From assembly GCA_037176725.1 (NCBI GenBank), contig JAZBRS010000035.1, positions 46,820,001 through 46,884,000 of the forward strand: DNA of 64,000 bases, read 5' to 3'. The number at the start of each line of letters is the position of its first letter. Position 1 is the first letter of the stretch. Below are positions 20,983 through 32,671 of the stretch, piece after piece. Source of the DNA: Posidonia oceanica. Taxonomy: Eukaryota > Streptophyta > Magnoliopsida > Alismatales > Posidoniaceae. The notes beneath the pieces were generated by a model. It made no database searches and was not told the origin of the DNA. It saw only the letters and a program-made list of their open reading frames with translations. The position numbers and the translations under genes were made by a program.

Positions 20983-23481
20983 ATGGCCCAGCGCACTCTT
21001 GAGCCTTTGTTCACTCCTGTTGTTCCGGAGGGTTCTGTTTCGGTCCCTCCAACCCTTGTTTCCATTCCTCCTGTGCCTTCGGTGACTCCAGGGTTTCCCC
21101 CTCTGTCACCTAGGGCACCCCAACATCCTGTGGGGCAGTGGCAGACTCACACTACTCAGGACCCAGTCACTGATCCTGTCTTGGTGACCTATGCTCGCGC
21201 TCTTGAGGCGCCTCTGCCCCCTCCTTCCCTGGGTTTTGTCACTTCTAATGCCCACCCTACTGCGGCGACTCCTGCCTTAAGATCTCATCCTCCTAGACAG
21301 TCTGAGTCCTCCCCATCTGGTCCCTCGCCGGCACTGCAATTCAGTATTCCCACTGACGGGACCCCTGAAGAGCGGTACCAACGCTTGGCGGAGTTTGCCC
21401 AGATCTTTCAGGGCCTGGCTCTGTCTGCCTGCCCTGCTCCGGCTCCCTCTGCACCTGAGGTCCCTCTGCACTCTGTTCCTGCTCTCCAGGCATTCCCTGC
21501 TGCCCTGCCGCCCCGGCCATCACCTCAGCTGCTCACTACTCCGGTGATAGGGGCGCAGCCTCCCCCTGCTGCACACACTTCATTCACCACATAGCATGCC
21601 CCTCCCCCACCTGGTGGCCAGCCCCTTGGGTTGGTTCGAGCACAGCACTTCTCTGGCCCGCTGCCTGGCACCATGCCACAACAGCAGTTGTTGCTCCCAC
21701 AATCTCCACGATTCACTACACCGCATTCTGCATATCCCCATCCAGTGCATCAGCAATTCCCTCCCCCAGCATACTTCACACCACCCACAGCCCCCACTGC
21801 ACATCTGCATGGATACGCCGGCCATCCCGTTGCTTCACCAGGCGACACGATGGTGGATCCGGAGGAGCACCTTGGTGCGACCCATATGGCGTATACAGTC
21901 CCTACCCCTGCTATCCCATCTCCTTTGGCAGCAACTCCAGGATCCAACAACGACAGGTTCGCCGTCCTAGAGAAGGCACTTCGACAAGTGCAGGGTGTGG
22001 ACTTCCACTCCTACCAATTCCAGGACCTCTGCTACTTTTCAAAGGCGGTACTCCCACCGAAATTCAAGATCCCGGCATTTGACAAATACAATGGTAGGGG
22101 CTGCCCCATCGCCCATTTGAAGGCATATTGCGAAGTCTTGGCTCAGCTTCAGGCTGATGACAGGTTATTGATCTGCCTGTTTCAAAAGAGTCTGACTGGC
22201 CCGGCCCTCAAGTGGTTCACGTCACTTGATATGGCCACCATTAAGACTTGGAACGACCTAGGCAGGGCGTTCCTGGAACAGTATTCCTTCAATCTTGACC
22301 TGGTCCCTAAGCGCAAGGATCTTGTCGCTCTCAAACAGAGGAACAACGAGCTGTTCGGGGAGTACGTCGGCCGTTGGCGTGCCCTAGCTGCACAGGTTTG
22401 CGATAGACCCTCTGACGAGGAATCTATCGAGATTATCATTAGGGGCGTGCAACCATCCACTGGCGCTCTGCTTGCCATTCAGGCTATCACTAGTTTTGCA
22501 TCTCTGATTTGGGTCGGCACACGTGTGGAGAGCACCCTTTGGAGCGGTAATTTCCCAGCGCTCTCCGTCTTCGCCAAGCAAGCCACATCCCCCAGCGGCG
22601 GCGGTAACAGCAGCAACACTAACAACAACAGTGGCGGCAACAACAACAGCCCCAGAAGGAGGGATCCCCCGTGGCCTGCAGTAGCTTACGTCGACTCTCC
22701 TGCCGCTCCTGTTCACATGGTAGCTCCGCCCGGCCCGAATCAAGTAGTGTATGCACCTACACCTAGTGCACCTCACACATCACAGATCACCACCACCGCC
22801 CGACCTGTCTACTCAGCCCCACTGGTTCGGCAAGGACAAAACCAAGGGCAGAGACGGCCCCACCCTCAACGCAACTACACTCAGCTGGTAGAGCCGTTGA
22901 GCGCTGTTCTTCCCAAGGTCGCGTCACTCCTCACGCTCCCCGAAATCCGCCCACCACCGAATCCTCTTCCAAGGTGGTATAGGACGGTTCACTTCTGTGA
23001 TTTTCATCGAGTAGCCGGGCACTCGACGAACAATTGCTTCACTCTGCGGGGAGCCGTGCAGTACCTGATTGACCAGAAGGTCATCAGTATCAACACTCGA
23101 GAGGCAGCATCTTCTTCCACCCCTCCACCAGCATCCCCCTCTGCATTAGGAGCAGCTCCTCATAATCCAAGCATCGTCCACCAGCCCCTGCCTGAGCATT
23201 CTGGCCCTGGAGGCGCGGGGACTTCAGGTGTGCATTCTGTCTTCCCCACTGGGCCCGCTGCGTCTGTGGTGGACCCTTCTGATCTGATCCAGGATCTTTC
23301 TGTGCCCGTTTCCTCTTCTCTTTATCTTGCGGCGCTCGCCAGCTCCGAGTCGGAGATTCACATGATCCGACTGGACGCCAAGCCGAAGCGTACTAGCACG
23401 AGGCCTGCCATACAACTAGAGGCTCAACCCCCCATCTGCCTGCAGGCCAGACCCCAACCAGAACCAACACAGCCTCCCTAG
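20983..23481 (+). pseudogene. gag: Element B gag (one TAG, otherwise open)
   Basis: About 830 codons in one frame, broken only by TAG at 21592; A has CAG there. Start chosen at ATGGCCCAG, shared by A, B and C, though the frame is open upstream to an ATG at 20836. Residues 1-340 are Pro/Ser/Thr-rich. The gag core (about 370-515) has FDKYNGRGCPIAHLKAYC, SLTGPALKWFTSLD and FLEQYSFNLDLVPKR. A Ser/Asn/Gly linker follows, then a zinc knuckle CDFHRVAGHSTNNC (about residue 670). The frame ends at TAG 23479 and the protease frame continues in phase, so in B gag and pro are separated by a single TAG. Such a stop can be read through in some retroelements, but decay is equally possible. Confidence 0.88.
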
Positions 23482-24960
23482 TTGCAACCTTTACCAGCCC
23501 GCCAATTGGCTAACCCCTCGGCAACCCCTCTCGAGCTCGCAGCTCGTGTTCCCCTGGTTATTAACCTAACCCAGGATACCCACCGCATTCATTATGACTA
23601 TGCCGTAGAGATGTGTGCAGATGTCACGCGGTCGGGGAGGGTGTATAGACCCGCCACCCCAGCAACCAAACCTGTAGCCCCAATAGCCAGGCCTAACCCC
23701 CCTGAACCTACCCCGCCTACAAACCAACCACCAACAAGCCCCTCCCTGCCTGTGAACCAGCCTCCAATGGGCCAATCCCCCGATCTTCCTTCTACCGAAC
23801 CTACCACCAAAACCACCATCCCTACCACCAAAAAAGACCAGCCTTCAGCTGACATAATGGCCCAGCTGAAAAAAGTCAAGGCTAACATATCCATCCGAGA
23901 CCTGATCCATTCTTCCTGCGAACACCGAGAGGCTTTTCTCTGCGTGTTCCAGGCCGCCCATGTGTCCCAAACCATTGAGCCTTCAACTCTAGAGAATATG
24001 GTAGGCATGATCGCGGAGCTGCAGGTCATCTCTTTCTCGAGCGATGAACTACCTCTGGCAGGGACTAACCATAATCAACCACTGTTCATCACAGTGCAGT
24101 TCAAAAGGTTCCGCATTCCTCTCTCGCTGGTCGATAATGGGTCAGGCCTTAACGTCTATCCCCTGCGCACAGCATTGAAGCTCGGATTCAAAGCCGAGGA
24201 TATCACGCCTGCCGTGAAGGGAATGACCACTTTTGACAACACGCACCATGATTCTCTGGGGATCCTGGTTATTCCTCTTACCATTGGCCCGATCGAATTC
24301 GATGTTGAGTTTTATGTCGTCGACTTGGAGCCTTCTTTTAATCTCCTACTTAGGCGCCCTAGGCTGCACAAGCATCAGGTGATCCCCTCGACCCTCCATC
24401 GAATGATCAAGTTTCGCTACGACGACGATGTTATCATTGTAATGGCGGAAAACTTTGACAAGGAACCGGTCGAGGCGGTCTCTTCTGTATCCCAGCCAAC
24501 TGTCCAATTTGATCCTAAGCCGTCGGATACTTTATACCACGTTAACCGTTTTGAGCCAGTTAACTTTATTCCTCTTCTTGAGCGTGTCAGCTCTCTAGCC
24601 ATTCATTGCAACCCTTCCAGGACGGTCGAGAACGTTTGCCGCAGGTGGGGCTATGAGAAGGGAATGCCACTTGGGCGTCACGGGCAAGGGATCGCCGAGC
24701 CGGTTACTACCGAGGAGCACGAGAAGTTCCAAGGCCTGGGATATGAATGGCAACCCCACGACGGTGAGCGCCTGCATTCAGGGAAGCGAAAGCTCGTGAT
24801 CCCTTGGGAACTCACTAACTTCGTCAGTGCAGGTATTCTCGACCTGAACACGAGCCCAACTACAGCCCAGCCGGCACCATGCCAAAGCCCCCCACTACCG
24901 ACGGAGGAGTGGGTCTGCATAGAGGATTGTTATTCTGATGAAGAGCAACCCGGCACGGTT
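23482..24960 (+). pseudogene. pro: Element B protease and G-patch-like region
   Basis: In phase with gag after one TAG; the open frame runs to 25494. Counting from 23482, about residue 135-165 is a conserved stretch (IRDLIHSSCEHREAF), the retropepsin active site LVDNGSGLNV is near residue 216 (Asp at 24131), and FNLLLRRPRLHKHQVIPSTL near residue 283-302 replaces the usual LLGRPWLH. A G-patch-like segment, WGYEKGMPLGRHGQG...GLGYEW, lies near residue 388-422. G-patch segments after the protease occur in other plant gypsy elements. The frame is intact here, but downstream of it the element is frameshifted. Confidence 0.82.
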
Positions 24961-26240
24961 ATCCTAGCACAGTCCAAGGAAGAAGCTCAGATCAACCCTA
25001 CAATCTCCCGGTCAGTCTGCCTGGCCCTCCCTTATCCTAATACAGTGGTAGATTCAGCAAAGTCTGTGTCAGAGATGATGGTTTCTTCTTCTGCAACTTC
25101 ACTAGTGCCTATGACAGCCATTTCAATGGCTCCAGGATCAGGAGTACCTCTACAGGCACCAGTCACTTGTCCACCCATGGCTGCAGCCGCACCACTACTG
25201 AGGTTATCTTTTCTGGGGGTGCAATCAGTCAATTCAGGCGACGGCGTGACTCAGCCCGCCTCATCAGTAGCTTCACAAGCAAACCAAGCGGCACCATCAG
25301 CCACACCACTGTCAGCTTCAGCAGATCTAATGTTGTGGGAGACCCCTGCCGCTACTACAGAGAACAAGCACCATCACACATGGTTGCTGGTGCTTCATCC
25401 CTTAGAGCAACCGTCCAGCTGTTGGACCATCAGAAGAGCGCCTTTGCCTCCCCTCCAGCTACAGCACTGTCCCTGTCAGCACCCCTGTCAGTGACATCCC
25501 TGACCAGCCTGTTCACATCTCTGATCCCTCCAGTGCCGCAACCAGTCGCGCCAGGAGGTCAGCTAGCCAACCGGCTAATAACAGAGCAGATACCCAGGCC
25601 GGTGATATGTTTAGAAGCCAGAGCAGGCCCCGTAGGCGCAGGAATTGCCAAGCAGGACTCTGAAGAGGTTGCTTGTGCCTATTACGTCGACATGCCCTCC
25701 GAAGACGAGGAAAGTGCGACTGCAGAAGCCCTGGTGGCTAACAAGCTTGAAGACTTGGAATTGCTCTTCCAGGAGCAACTCGCGGTGTTCGCTGAAGACG
25801 CCGCCGAGTAGCATACACTGAAGAAAGGGAAAGCCATGGCCACGGATCCCTCCCTGCTGCAAGATCGTCCCTCAGTCATGGTCTTAGAAGAAGAGCCGGA
25901 GGCGGCATCCCCTAGACCAGATGAGTTAATCACTTCACAGCCTGAAGATGGGTCTAGGTGGTTCGTGCAGCGCATGCCCTGCACAAGCGGCACATCTAGC
26001 TACAGTACACAGATTCGTCGCCTAGAAAATAGTTGTCCATCTCCAGCACTCCCCGCAAGCACACCTGAAAACACGGAGCGTGAGACGGTAGAGGCAGCAG
26101 CAGTAGCAGACAGTGTAGTCCCAGTATTCCAGGCAGTCCCAGCAGTGACAGTGGTGCCAGAGCAGTCAGAACAGACAGAGTAGCCAGATCAGTCAGCGGG
26201 ACCTGGGGCCACTGAAGCTGGCGTTACCCACCGAGCCTAC
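24961..26240 (+). pseudogene. Element B protease-RT spacer with frameshift
   Basis: Low-complexity coding remnant rich in Ser, Thr, Ala, Pro and Val. The upstream frame ends at TGA 25492; the homologous reading switches frame near 25340-25400 and continues with YYVDMPSEDEESA and DLELLFQEQL to TAG 25809, then MVLEEEPEAASPRPDELIT to TAG 26181. The pieces match A and C in order. No known domain. An intron between protease and RT is known in Ogre elements and may also explain the poor conservation, but no sites are evident. Confidence 0.68.
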
Positions 26241-27960
26241 AAAAATACTCGGGTGAGTGTGACTATCCTAAGGCATCATCCAGATCAAGAGGCGGAACCT
26301 GTCCACTCCTTCGACATTACAGATCCTACATTGGAGAAGGAGATCCTCTCAAAACTTATTGCATGTGAGGAGGAGGGGGATTTAGGCGTAGATGAGAATG
26401 ATGAATCGTCGCTTGAGTTCCAGCCTTACGATGACGACCCGGAAGGGCCCAACCTCCACGTCGAGGAAGAGACAGAGGTTATCAATGTTGGCACAGCTAA
26501 AGATGTCAGGGAGGTTCGCATCAGCGCCTTATTACCGCCCCAAGCCAGAGCAGAGTTCATTGCATTCCTTATGGAATACGCAGACGTCTTCGCTTGGAGC
26601 TACTAAGACATGATCGGCCTTGATGTCGAGATCGTGGTGCACAACTTGCCTTTAGATCCAGATGCGAAGCCAGTGAAGCAGAAACCCCTCAAGTGGCGAC
26701 CACAATGGCTGCTCAAAATCAAAGAGGAAATCATGAAGCAGCACAACATTGGTTTTCTCAAAGTCGTCCTCTATCCAGAGTGGCTTGCAAACATCATGCC
26801 AGTGCCCAAGAAGGACGGCTGAGTCTGGATCTGTATCGACTACAGGGACGTGAACAAGACGAGTCCCAAGGACGATTTCCCATTGCCTCACATCGACGTC
26901 CTAGTCGACAACACTGCAGGCCATAAGATGCTATCTTTCATGGACGGCTTCTACGGCTACAATCAGATTAGAATGGCGGAAGAAGACATGGAGAAGACCT
27001 CATTTACCACCCCATGGGGAGTCTTTCGCTATCAGGTCATGCCATTTGGGCTCAAGAATATCGGAGCAACATACCAGACGGCGATGACAGCATTATTCCA
27101 TGACCTCATGCACCAAGAAGTTGAGGTTTACGTGGACGACATCATTGCTAAGTCTAGGGAGCCTGAGGATCATCTTATCTGCCTCAAGAAGCTCTTTGAT
27201 CGCCTGAGGAAGTACAAGCTTCGCCTTAACCCCAGTAAATGTGTGTTCGGGGTATCTTCCGACAAGCTATTAGGCTATATCATTAGTCATAGGGGGATTG
27301 AAGTGGACCCAAGCAAGGCTAAAGCCATCATAGACATGCCACCCCCCAAGACTGAGAAAGAAGTCAGAGGCTTGCTGGGGCACCTACAGTTCATCAGCCG
27401 GTTCATTGCGCAACTTACTCCTATTTGTGAACCAATCTTTAAGCTCCTAAAGAAGAACGCATGGATCAACTGGAGCGAGGAGTGCCAAGTTGCATTTGAC
27501 AAGATCAAGCAGCTCCTGATCAAGCCTCCTGTCCTAGTCTCTCCCGTGCCAGGAAGGCCTCTGATTCTCTATCTTTCTACCACACAGCATTCCATGGGTG
27601 CCGTCCTGGGCCAACGTGATGAAACCGGTAGAAAGGAGCGTGCCATCTACTACCTGAGCAAGAAGTTTACTGATTGCGAAGCCAGGTATAGCACCATAGA
27701 GAAGAGCTGCCTATCTTTAGTCTGGGCCGCATAGAAGCTAAGGCATTACATGATGGTGCACCCAGTTCAGCTCTTATGCCGGCATGATCCAATCAAGTAC
27801 CTTTTTCAGAAGCCGGCTATGGTGGGCAGATGCGTTAAGTGGTAGGTGTTATTGTCTCAGTACGACATCACCTTCATCACACAGAAGTCAATGAAGGGGC
27901 AAGCCGTGGCAGATCATCTGGCCGATTTCCCCTTACCTGAATATCAACCTTTGCAAACAC
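26241..27960 (+). pseudogene. pol: Element B reverse transcriptase and gypsy RNase H
   Basis: One frame. Motifs: FDITDPTLEKEIL, CIDYRDVNKTSPKDDFPLPH (about 26832-26891), FMDGFYGYNQIRMAEED, TPWGVFRYQVMPFGLKN, YVDD at 27129-27140, LLGHLQFISRFIAQL, then RNase H with QHSMGAVLGQRDETGRKE, YSTIEKSCLSLVWAA and KGQAVADHLADFPLPEYQ. Stops: TAA at 26604 (GAA in A), TGA at 26820 (CGA in A), TAG at 27732 and 27843 (both CAG in A). Between 26823 and 27731 the frame is open over the whole catalytic core, making this the best-preserved RT of the window. Confidence 0.92.
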
Positions 27961-28463
27961 AGTTCCCCGATGAAGACATCCTGTTCGCCATGGAGGATTC
28001 AGAGCAGAAAAATCCTGAAGACGAATTACAGTGGCATCTGTACTTCGATGGCGCAGTTAATAGAAGGGTTTGAGGCATTGACGCTATCCTATCAATGCCG
28101 CAGGGAGTTCTAACCCCTTTTGCAAGGAAGATGATATTCCCTTGCACCAACAATGAAGCGAAGTATGAAGCCTGCCTATTGGGACTGCAAGTCGTGCTTG
28201 AGCATGACGTGCGCAAGCTGCATGTGCACGGGGACGCGATGCTGGTCATCTCCCAAGTTAACGGCAATTGGAAGACTAAGGACCCTAAGCTGGTACCATA
28301 TCATGAATGCCTGCTGAAGCTGATAGGAGAATTTGAAGATATCCGCTTCACTTACATGAGTAGAGCCAAGAACGCCTATGCAGATGCCCTGGCAACCCTT
28401 GCATCTTGGCTATCCATACCCGAAGGCCGTGTAGTGGACGTATCAGTCTCTCGTGTGGAATAG
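27961..28463 (+). pseudogene. Element B archaeal-type RNase H
   Basis: Second RNase H of the Tat lineage. The four acidic residues expected for the fold are present: Asp in YFDGA (28047), Glu in NNEAKYEA (28155), Asp in HGDAML (28233) and Asp in NAYADALA (28383). TGA at 28071 interrupts it (CGA in A) and TAG at 28461 ends it (CAG in C). The dual RNase H arrangement is the strongest lineage marker here. Confidence 0.9.
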
Positions 28464-29752
28464 CCCGCACACTGCATGACTATCAAGGAAGCAGACCCAG
28501 CAGAGGAGCTCCCATGGTACCACGACATTAAAGTCTTCCTTGAATTTGGCAGCCCTCCACCTGGCGCCTCAGCAATAGACAGGAAGACTCTGCCACATCT
28601 GGCGTCAAAGTATGTGATAGGGGCGGGACATCTGTACAGAAGATCCTACAACCAGATGCTCCTATGCTGCGTAAACAAGGAGGCTGACACACTAATGCTC
28701 CAAGTCCATGCAGGGACCTACGGCCCTCACATGAATGGTGTGCTGCTAACAAAGAAGATCATGCTCCAAGGCTACTTTTGGTCAACCATGGAGGTAGACT
28801 GCTGCCAATTTGTGCGCAAGTGCCATAGCTGCCAGATCCATGGGAATTTCATACACGCACCCTGCAAGAACTGCATAGCATGTCTTCGCCATGGCCCTTC
28901 TCCACCTGGGGGATCGACGTCATTGGCGCCATACACCCACCAACTTCCAACGGTCATCGCTACATCCTGATGGCGATCGACTACTTTACTAAGTGGGTGG
29001 AAGCGGCCTCCTACAAGACAGTAACTGTCGTGGCAACCGAAAAGTTTATTAGAAACAATATCATAGCCTGGTATGGGGTCCTGCACGCGCTTATCTCTGA
29101 TAACGGTACAAACTTCATCGCCAAGAGGATCAAAGACTACCTGCAAGGCTTCCACATCAAGCATCACCGATCCTCGCCTTATCGGCCACAGATGAATGGC
29201 GCAGTAGAGTCTGCCAACAAGAACCTTGTTAAAATCTTGAAAAAGATGGCAGAGACTCACAAGGACTGGCATGACAAGCTTCCGTACGCACTCTGGGCGT
29301 ACAGAACATCAGTCCGAACCTCAACAGGGGCCACCCCGTATTCTCTGGTATACGGCATGGAGGCAGTGCTGCCTGTTGAGGTAGAGATCCCCTCACTACG
29401 GATCCTACGAGAGGCTGAGCTGGAGGAAGTAGAATGGGTCGAAGACCGCCGCATCCAGCTAAACTTGATTGATGAGCATAGGCTGCAAGCCATACATCAT
29501 GCTCAGTGCTACCAGAAGCACTCGACCAGAGCATACCTGAAGAAGGTTAGGCCCAGAAGCTTCAATCTAGGGGATATGGTCCTCCGAGCCATCCATCTCC
29601 CCGACGGCCGAGGGAAATTCCGACCCAACTGGCGTGGCCCCTTCTTAATCAAGTGGATCTTCTCCGGCGGCACAGCAGTCCTTGAGGACATGGACCAGGT
29701 CGAGCAGTCTGAGCCAGTCAACTCATGCTACCTCAAGCAGTACTACCAGTAG
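28464..29752 (+). pseudogene. int: Element B integrase (frameshifted)
   Basis: Integrase inserts the DNA copy into the genome. The zinc-binding part has H-x-GTYGPH and CHSC around 28706-28840. A loss of two bases near 28865 compared with A and C shifts the frame; the catalytic core then reads openly from 28880. Catalytic triad: Asp of IDVIG at 28916, Asp of SDNGTNF at 29099 and Glu of AVESANK at 29207, with 35 residues between the last two. A GPF motif with WRGPFLIKWIFSGG follows and the gene ends at CAG-TAG 29750, the same stop as in A (41142), so that stop is natural. Apart from the frameshift the core and tail look intact. Confidence 0.92.
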
Positions 29753-31468
29753 CCCGCCACTGCCTTGCACACCTTTTCCTTCATACTTCTTGCATTCCCT
29801 CTTTCCCATGCATTTTAGGCTTATTTATTTTTCAGCAAGAATTTATAAATGCATTATGTACATCGCTATCATAGGCCCGATGACGAAAATCGGAGATGCT
29901 TGCCTACTCTGGAAGGAGTACCCTCTACCTCACTTGACACTGCTTGGATGTCCTAACCAATGAGGGAGCCACCATCCAAGGAGGACAGACAAAATGTCTA
30001 AACTCTTCCAAGACCTACACCTCAAGAGGGAGAAAACAATCCTAGGGTGTGAGAGAGTGTGAGCAAGACCCACATGCCTTAGCCTAGCCCTCATAGAAAA
30101 CTAGAAGGCGAAGACAAGAGTTAACCCTGGAGATAGAGGTGTGTAGTACGACGTCGTCCCTCCAATTTGCCTTGGGGAGGATCCACATCCACGCCTACAA
30201 ATCCACAAGCTATGCAAAGTCGAGCCCCTTTTGCCTCAAAACCAGGCGCCCATTACCTTTGAGTTAGGGGTGGTGGAAGCCTACAAAAAAAAAAGAAAAA
30301 AAAAGAAGCAGCAAAAAAGAAAGGGAACAAGAAAGAAAAGACAAAAAAAGCAACAGTAAGCAAAAAAAAAAAAAAAAAAGAGAGGGGCAAAAGCAAAAGT
30401 CGACCCTAGAAACAAAGGCAAGTAGCGTGATTCTGCCCCTTTCCCTGTCTTAGAGAGGAACCAGATTTACGCCTGGGAAGTACATAGATCCTATGGGGCC
30501 TAACCACTCATCCCAGCCATCACCAGACACCCAACATTCCCCCTAGGCCAGGGATAGGGAAAATACTACACACCTATGTGGGAGCAAAAAAGACAAGAAA
30601 AAAATGAAAAGAGTAGGTGTAGCTCCTTGAGAGTTTGGCATGGAGCCCGTCCTCACTACACCACCATTCGAGCACCCATGATACCCTTTCCGAAGCACCA
30701 CCAACAGTTAGGAATCCGAGTAGAGTCTAGTGAGTCAGAGACTGCTCCTTCCTTTGCAGTAGGCATCAAGCACTTCGTATGCTGAAGGCGATAGATTTAG
30801 TATAGAGCATGCATGCATCTATTCACTATCAAATCATCCCCACCCCCTTTCCTCCCACTCTGCAAGGCTCGGCTCAGCACTGGGACAGTACTTCTGCCAA
30901 GGCAGGTTGACTGCCTCCAAGCCTCGGATCAACCAATCATTGCCAGTCCAGCAGCTCAGTGAAAGCATCAGTAACCAGAGACAAGCCGATCACTCCAGAG
31001 GCAGCAGGACAACCTTGGCACCCCCTGGGGCCCATTGGGCCGTCGGGTCTGCACAATCGGGCGCTACCCCCAATCCCTGTGTGATTTCGCTCTGGACGGA
31101 CGAAGTTTCTTTTCTACTTGTCCCCTTGCTCCGTACAGGACAAGGACAAGAGTGCCTCCTTTGTGACTTCGTTCCAGGCAAACGAAGCCCCCTTCTTTGT
31201 CTCCTCGCTCCGCATGGACGAGGACAAGAGTACCCTTTGTGCGGCTCCACCTTGTACAAGCGATGCCCCCTTTTTGCTTAGCTAAATGTGCTTGAATTCT
31301 GTGGTCTGATTGCTAGCTGTAGCGTTTGAACTGCTTTATCAGCTTTATATGCACATCTACTTCTCTGTCTGCCAGTGTTATGAGCCTGTACATGTTCTGG
31401 ATTGATGAAACGGCTCTGGCTATAGGTACTTGAAGATTTCGCACCAGCTATCTGCATCCTCGCCTGTC
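29753..31468 (+). other. Element B region between integrase and PMD-like ORF
   Basis: No gene seen. A block at 29875-29975 (CGATGACGAAAATCGG, GCTTGCCTACTCTGGAAGGAG, GAGGGAGCCACCA) is well conserved in A (41388-41483), as is a stretch around 30560-30780 (ACACACCTATGTGGGAG, AGTAGGTGTAG). A purine-rich, oligo-A tract covers 30280-30385, matching one in A. Two related units of about 75 bp at 31091-31245 contain GGACAAGAG words and can form hairpins. Just before the ORF, CTATAG|GTAC (31420-31428) resembles a splice acceptor, so a spliced mRNA for the PMD-like protein is possible. Confidence 0.6.
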
Positions 31469-32671
31469 ATGGGTTTCCCCACCTTGGTGACCCCAGCACA
31501 CTGCTCTGAGACTCTCCGAGGATGGATCGCCATGCTCACCAAAGCTGATCGTGAAAAGCTGAGCCTGTGGGGCATCCCACCCAGACTTCTGAAAGCTGCT
31601 GATGTGGAGGTCAACCGACATCTCTTGTATGCTGCTGCAAGGTTCTGGAAACCGGCACACCATGTTTTCTGCTTCGGAAGGATGGAGCTGACACTTACGT
31701 TGGAAGAGGTGCACCAAATCTGCGGTTTCTCCACGCTCATGGGACCTACTGTGTTCATGAGGCGTTCTAGCTATGTCACCATCCTGAGGCAACTTACGGG
31801 GCTCTCTGCACAAATCTGCAAGAAGAGATTGGTCTGCATCGACGGACCCGCACCTGCCCTCCGCTTGAACTATTTTGAAGAAGTCTCCAAGAAGCGCACT
31901 GAACTAGGAGATGAACTGTGGCTTCGTGGCTTTGTCACCTGCTTCTTGGGCAAGTTGATTTTCAGTCATGGCCGGATGACTGTAGCTATTGAAGTTGCGG
32001 AGATCGCCCTTGCTGTGGTAACCCACCAAATTGACCTGGCACCTATCGTCTTGGCTGAGACCTACTGCGGACTAGACCGCATTTCGCACCGCTGCCGCCA
32101 CTTTCACTGCTGCGGGGCCCTGGTACAAGTGTGGTTAGCTGGACACCTGGAGGTAGACATCCTGTGCCCCCAGAAGCATGCATTTGAGACATACTGCAGC
32201 AGCGGCCACACTAAGACTGTCAAAACTGTCCGCAAAGAGTACGAAAGGCTGGAACAACTGACTGATGATACAGTAACATGGCGTATCATTCCATCTGCGG
32301 TAGAGCCCTTCACTGTCTTCTTCGGCACCCGTGACATGCACTTGGTCGTCCTACCAGGGTTCACTGAAGGCGTGGAGTATCACCCCATCTGGGTTATGCG
32401 GCAATTCGGTCTCCGCCAAGGGGCATTTGTTGACAGCATTGCGCCAAAACTAGTCCGGCCCTATCCCTTCAGCACAATTGCACCCACAACGGAGTTTGCA
32501 GACCTCCTGCGCCATGGCATAAAGTCCACAGACATTGCAGCAGCAACGAGCTCAGGATGTACTCCTAAGTATCTAACTGAAGTGCAGGGGCTCTGGCCCA
32601 TTAACGAGATCTTGCCTGGTGCACCTCTCTTCCCTGACAATAGGAGGTCGAAGAAGGCCCGCACTGACTAG
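31469..32671 (+). CDS. PMD-like protein of element B (intact accessory ORF)
   Basis: An uninterrupted ORF of 400 codons in sense orientation downstream of integrase. I start at ATG 31469 (MGFPTLVTP) because A has the matching MGYPTLETP at its first ATG. N-terminal part: LRGWIAMLTKADREKLSLWG, LLKAADVEVNRHLL, ARFWKPAHHVFCFGRMEL and TLEEVHQICGFSTLMGP. C-terminal part: AWRIIPSA-type motif (TWRIIPSA here), VVLPGFTEGVEYHP and WVMRQFGLRQGAF, which resembles the RVxRQFG signature of plant mobile domain (PMD) proteins; the N-terminal half resembles the plant transposon-associated domain DUF7745. The tail is basic (RRSKKARTD). PMD proteins occur in transposons and as host genes (MAIL1, MAIN). The function in the element is unknown. 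It is the only long gene of B without a stop or frameshift. Confidence 0.82.
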   Translation: MGFPTLVTPAHCSETLRGWIAMLTKADREKLSLWGIPPRLLKAADVEVNRHLLYAAARFWKPAHHVFCFGRMELTLTLEEVHQICGFSTLMGPTVFMRRSSYVTILRQLTGLSAQICKKRLVCIDGPAPALRLNYFEEVSKKRTELGDELWLRGFVTCFLGKLIFSHGRMTVAIEVAEIALAVVTHQIDLAPIVLAETYCGLDRISHRCRHFHCCGALVQVWLAGHLEVDILCPQKHAFETYCSSGHTKTVKTVRKEYERLEQLTDDTVTWRIIPSAVEPFTVFFGTRDMHLVVLPGFTEGVEYHPIWVMRQFGLRQGAFVDSIAPKLVRPYPFSTIAPTTEFADLLRHGIKSTDIAAATSSGCTPKYLTEVQGLWPINEILPGAPLFPDNRRSKKARTD

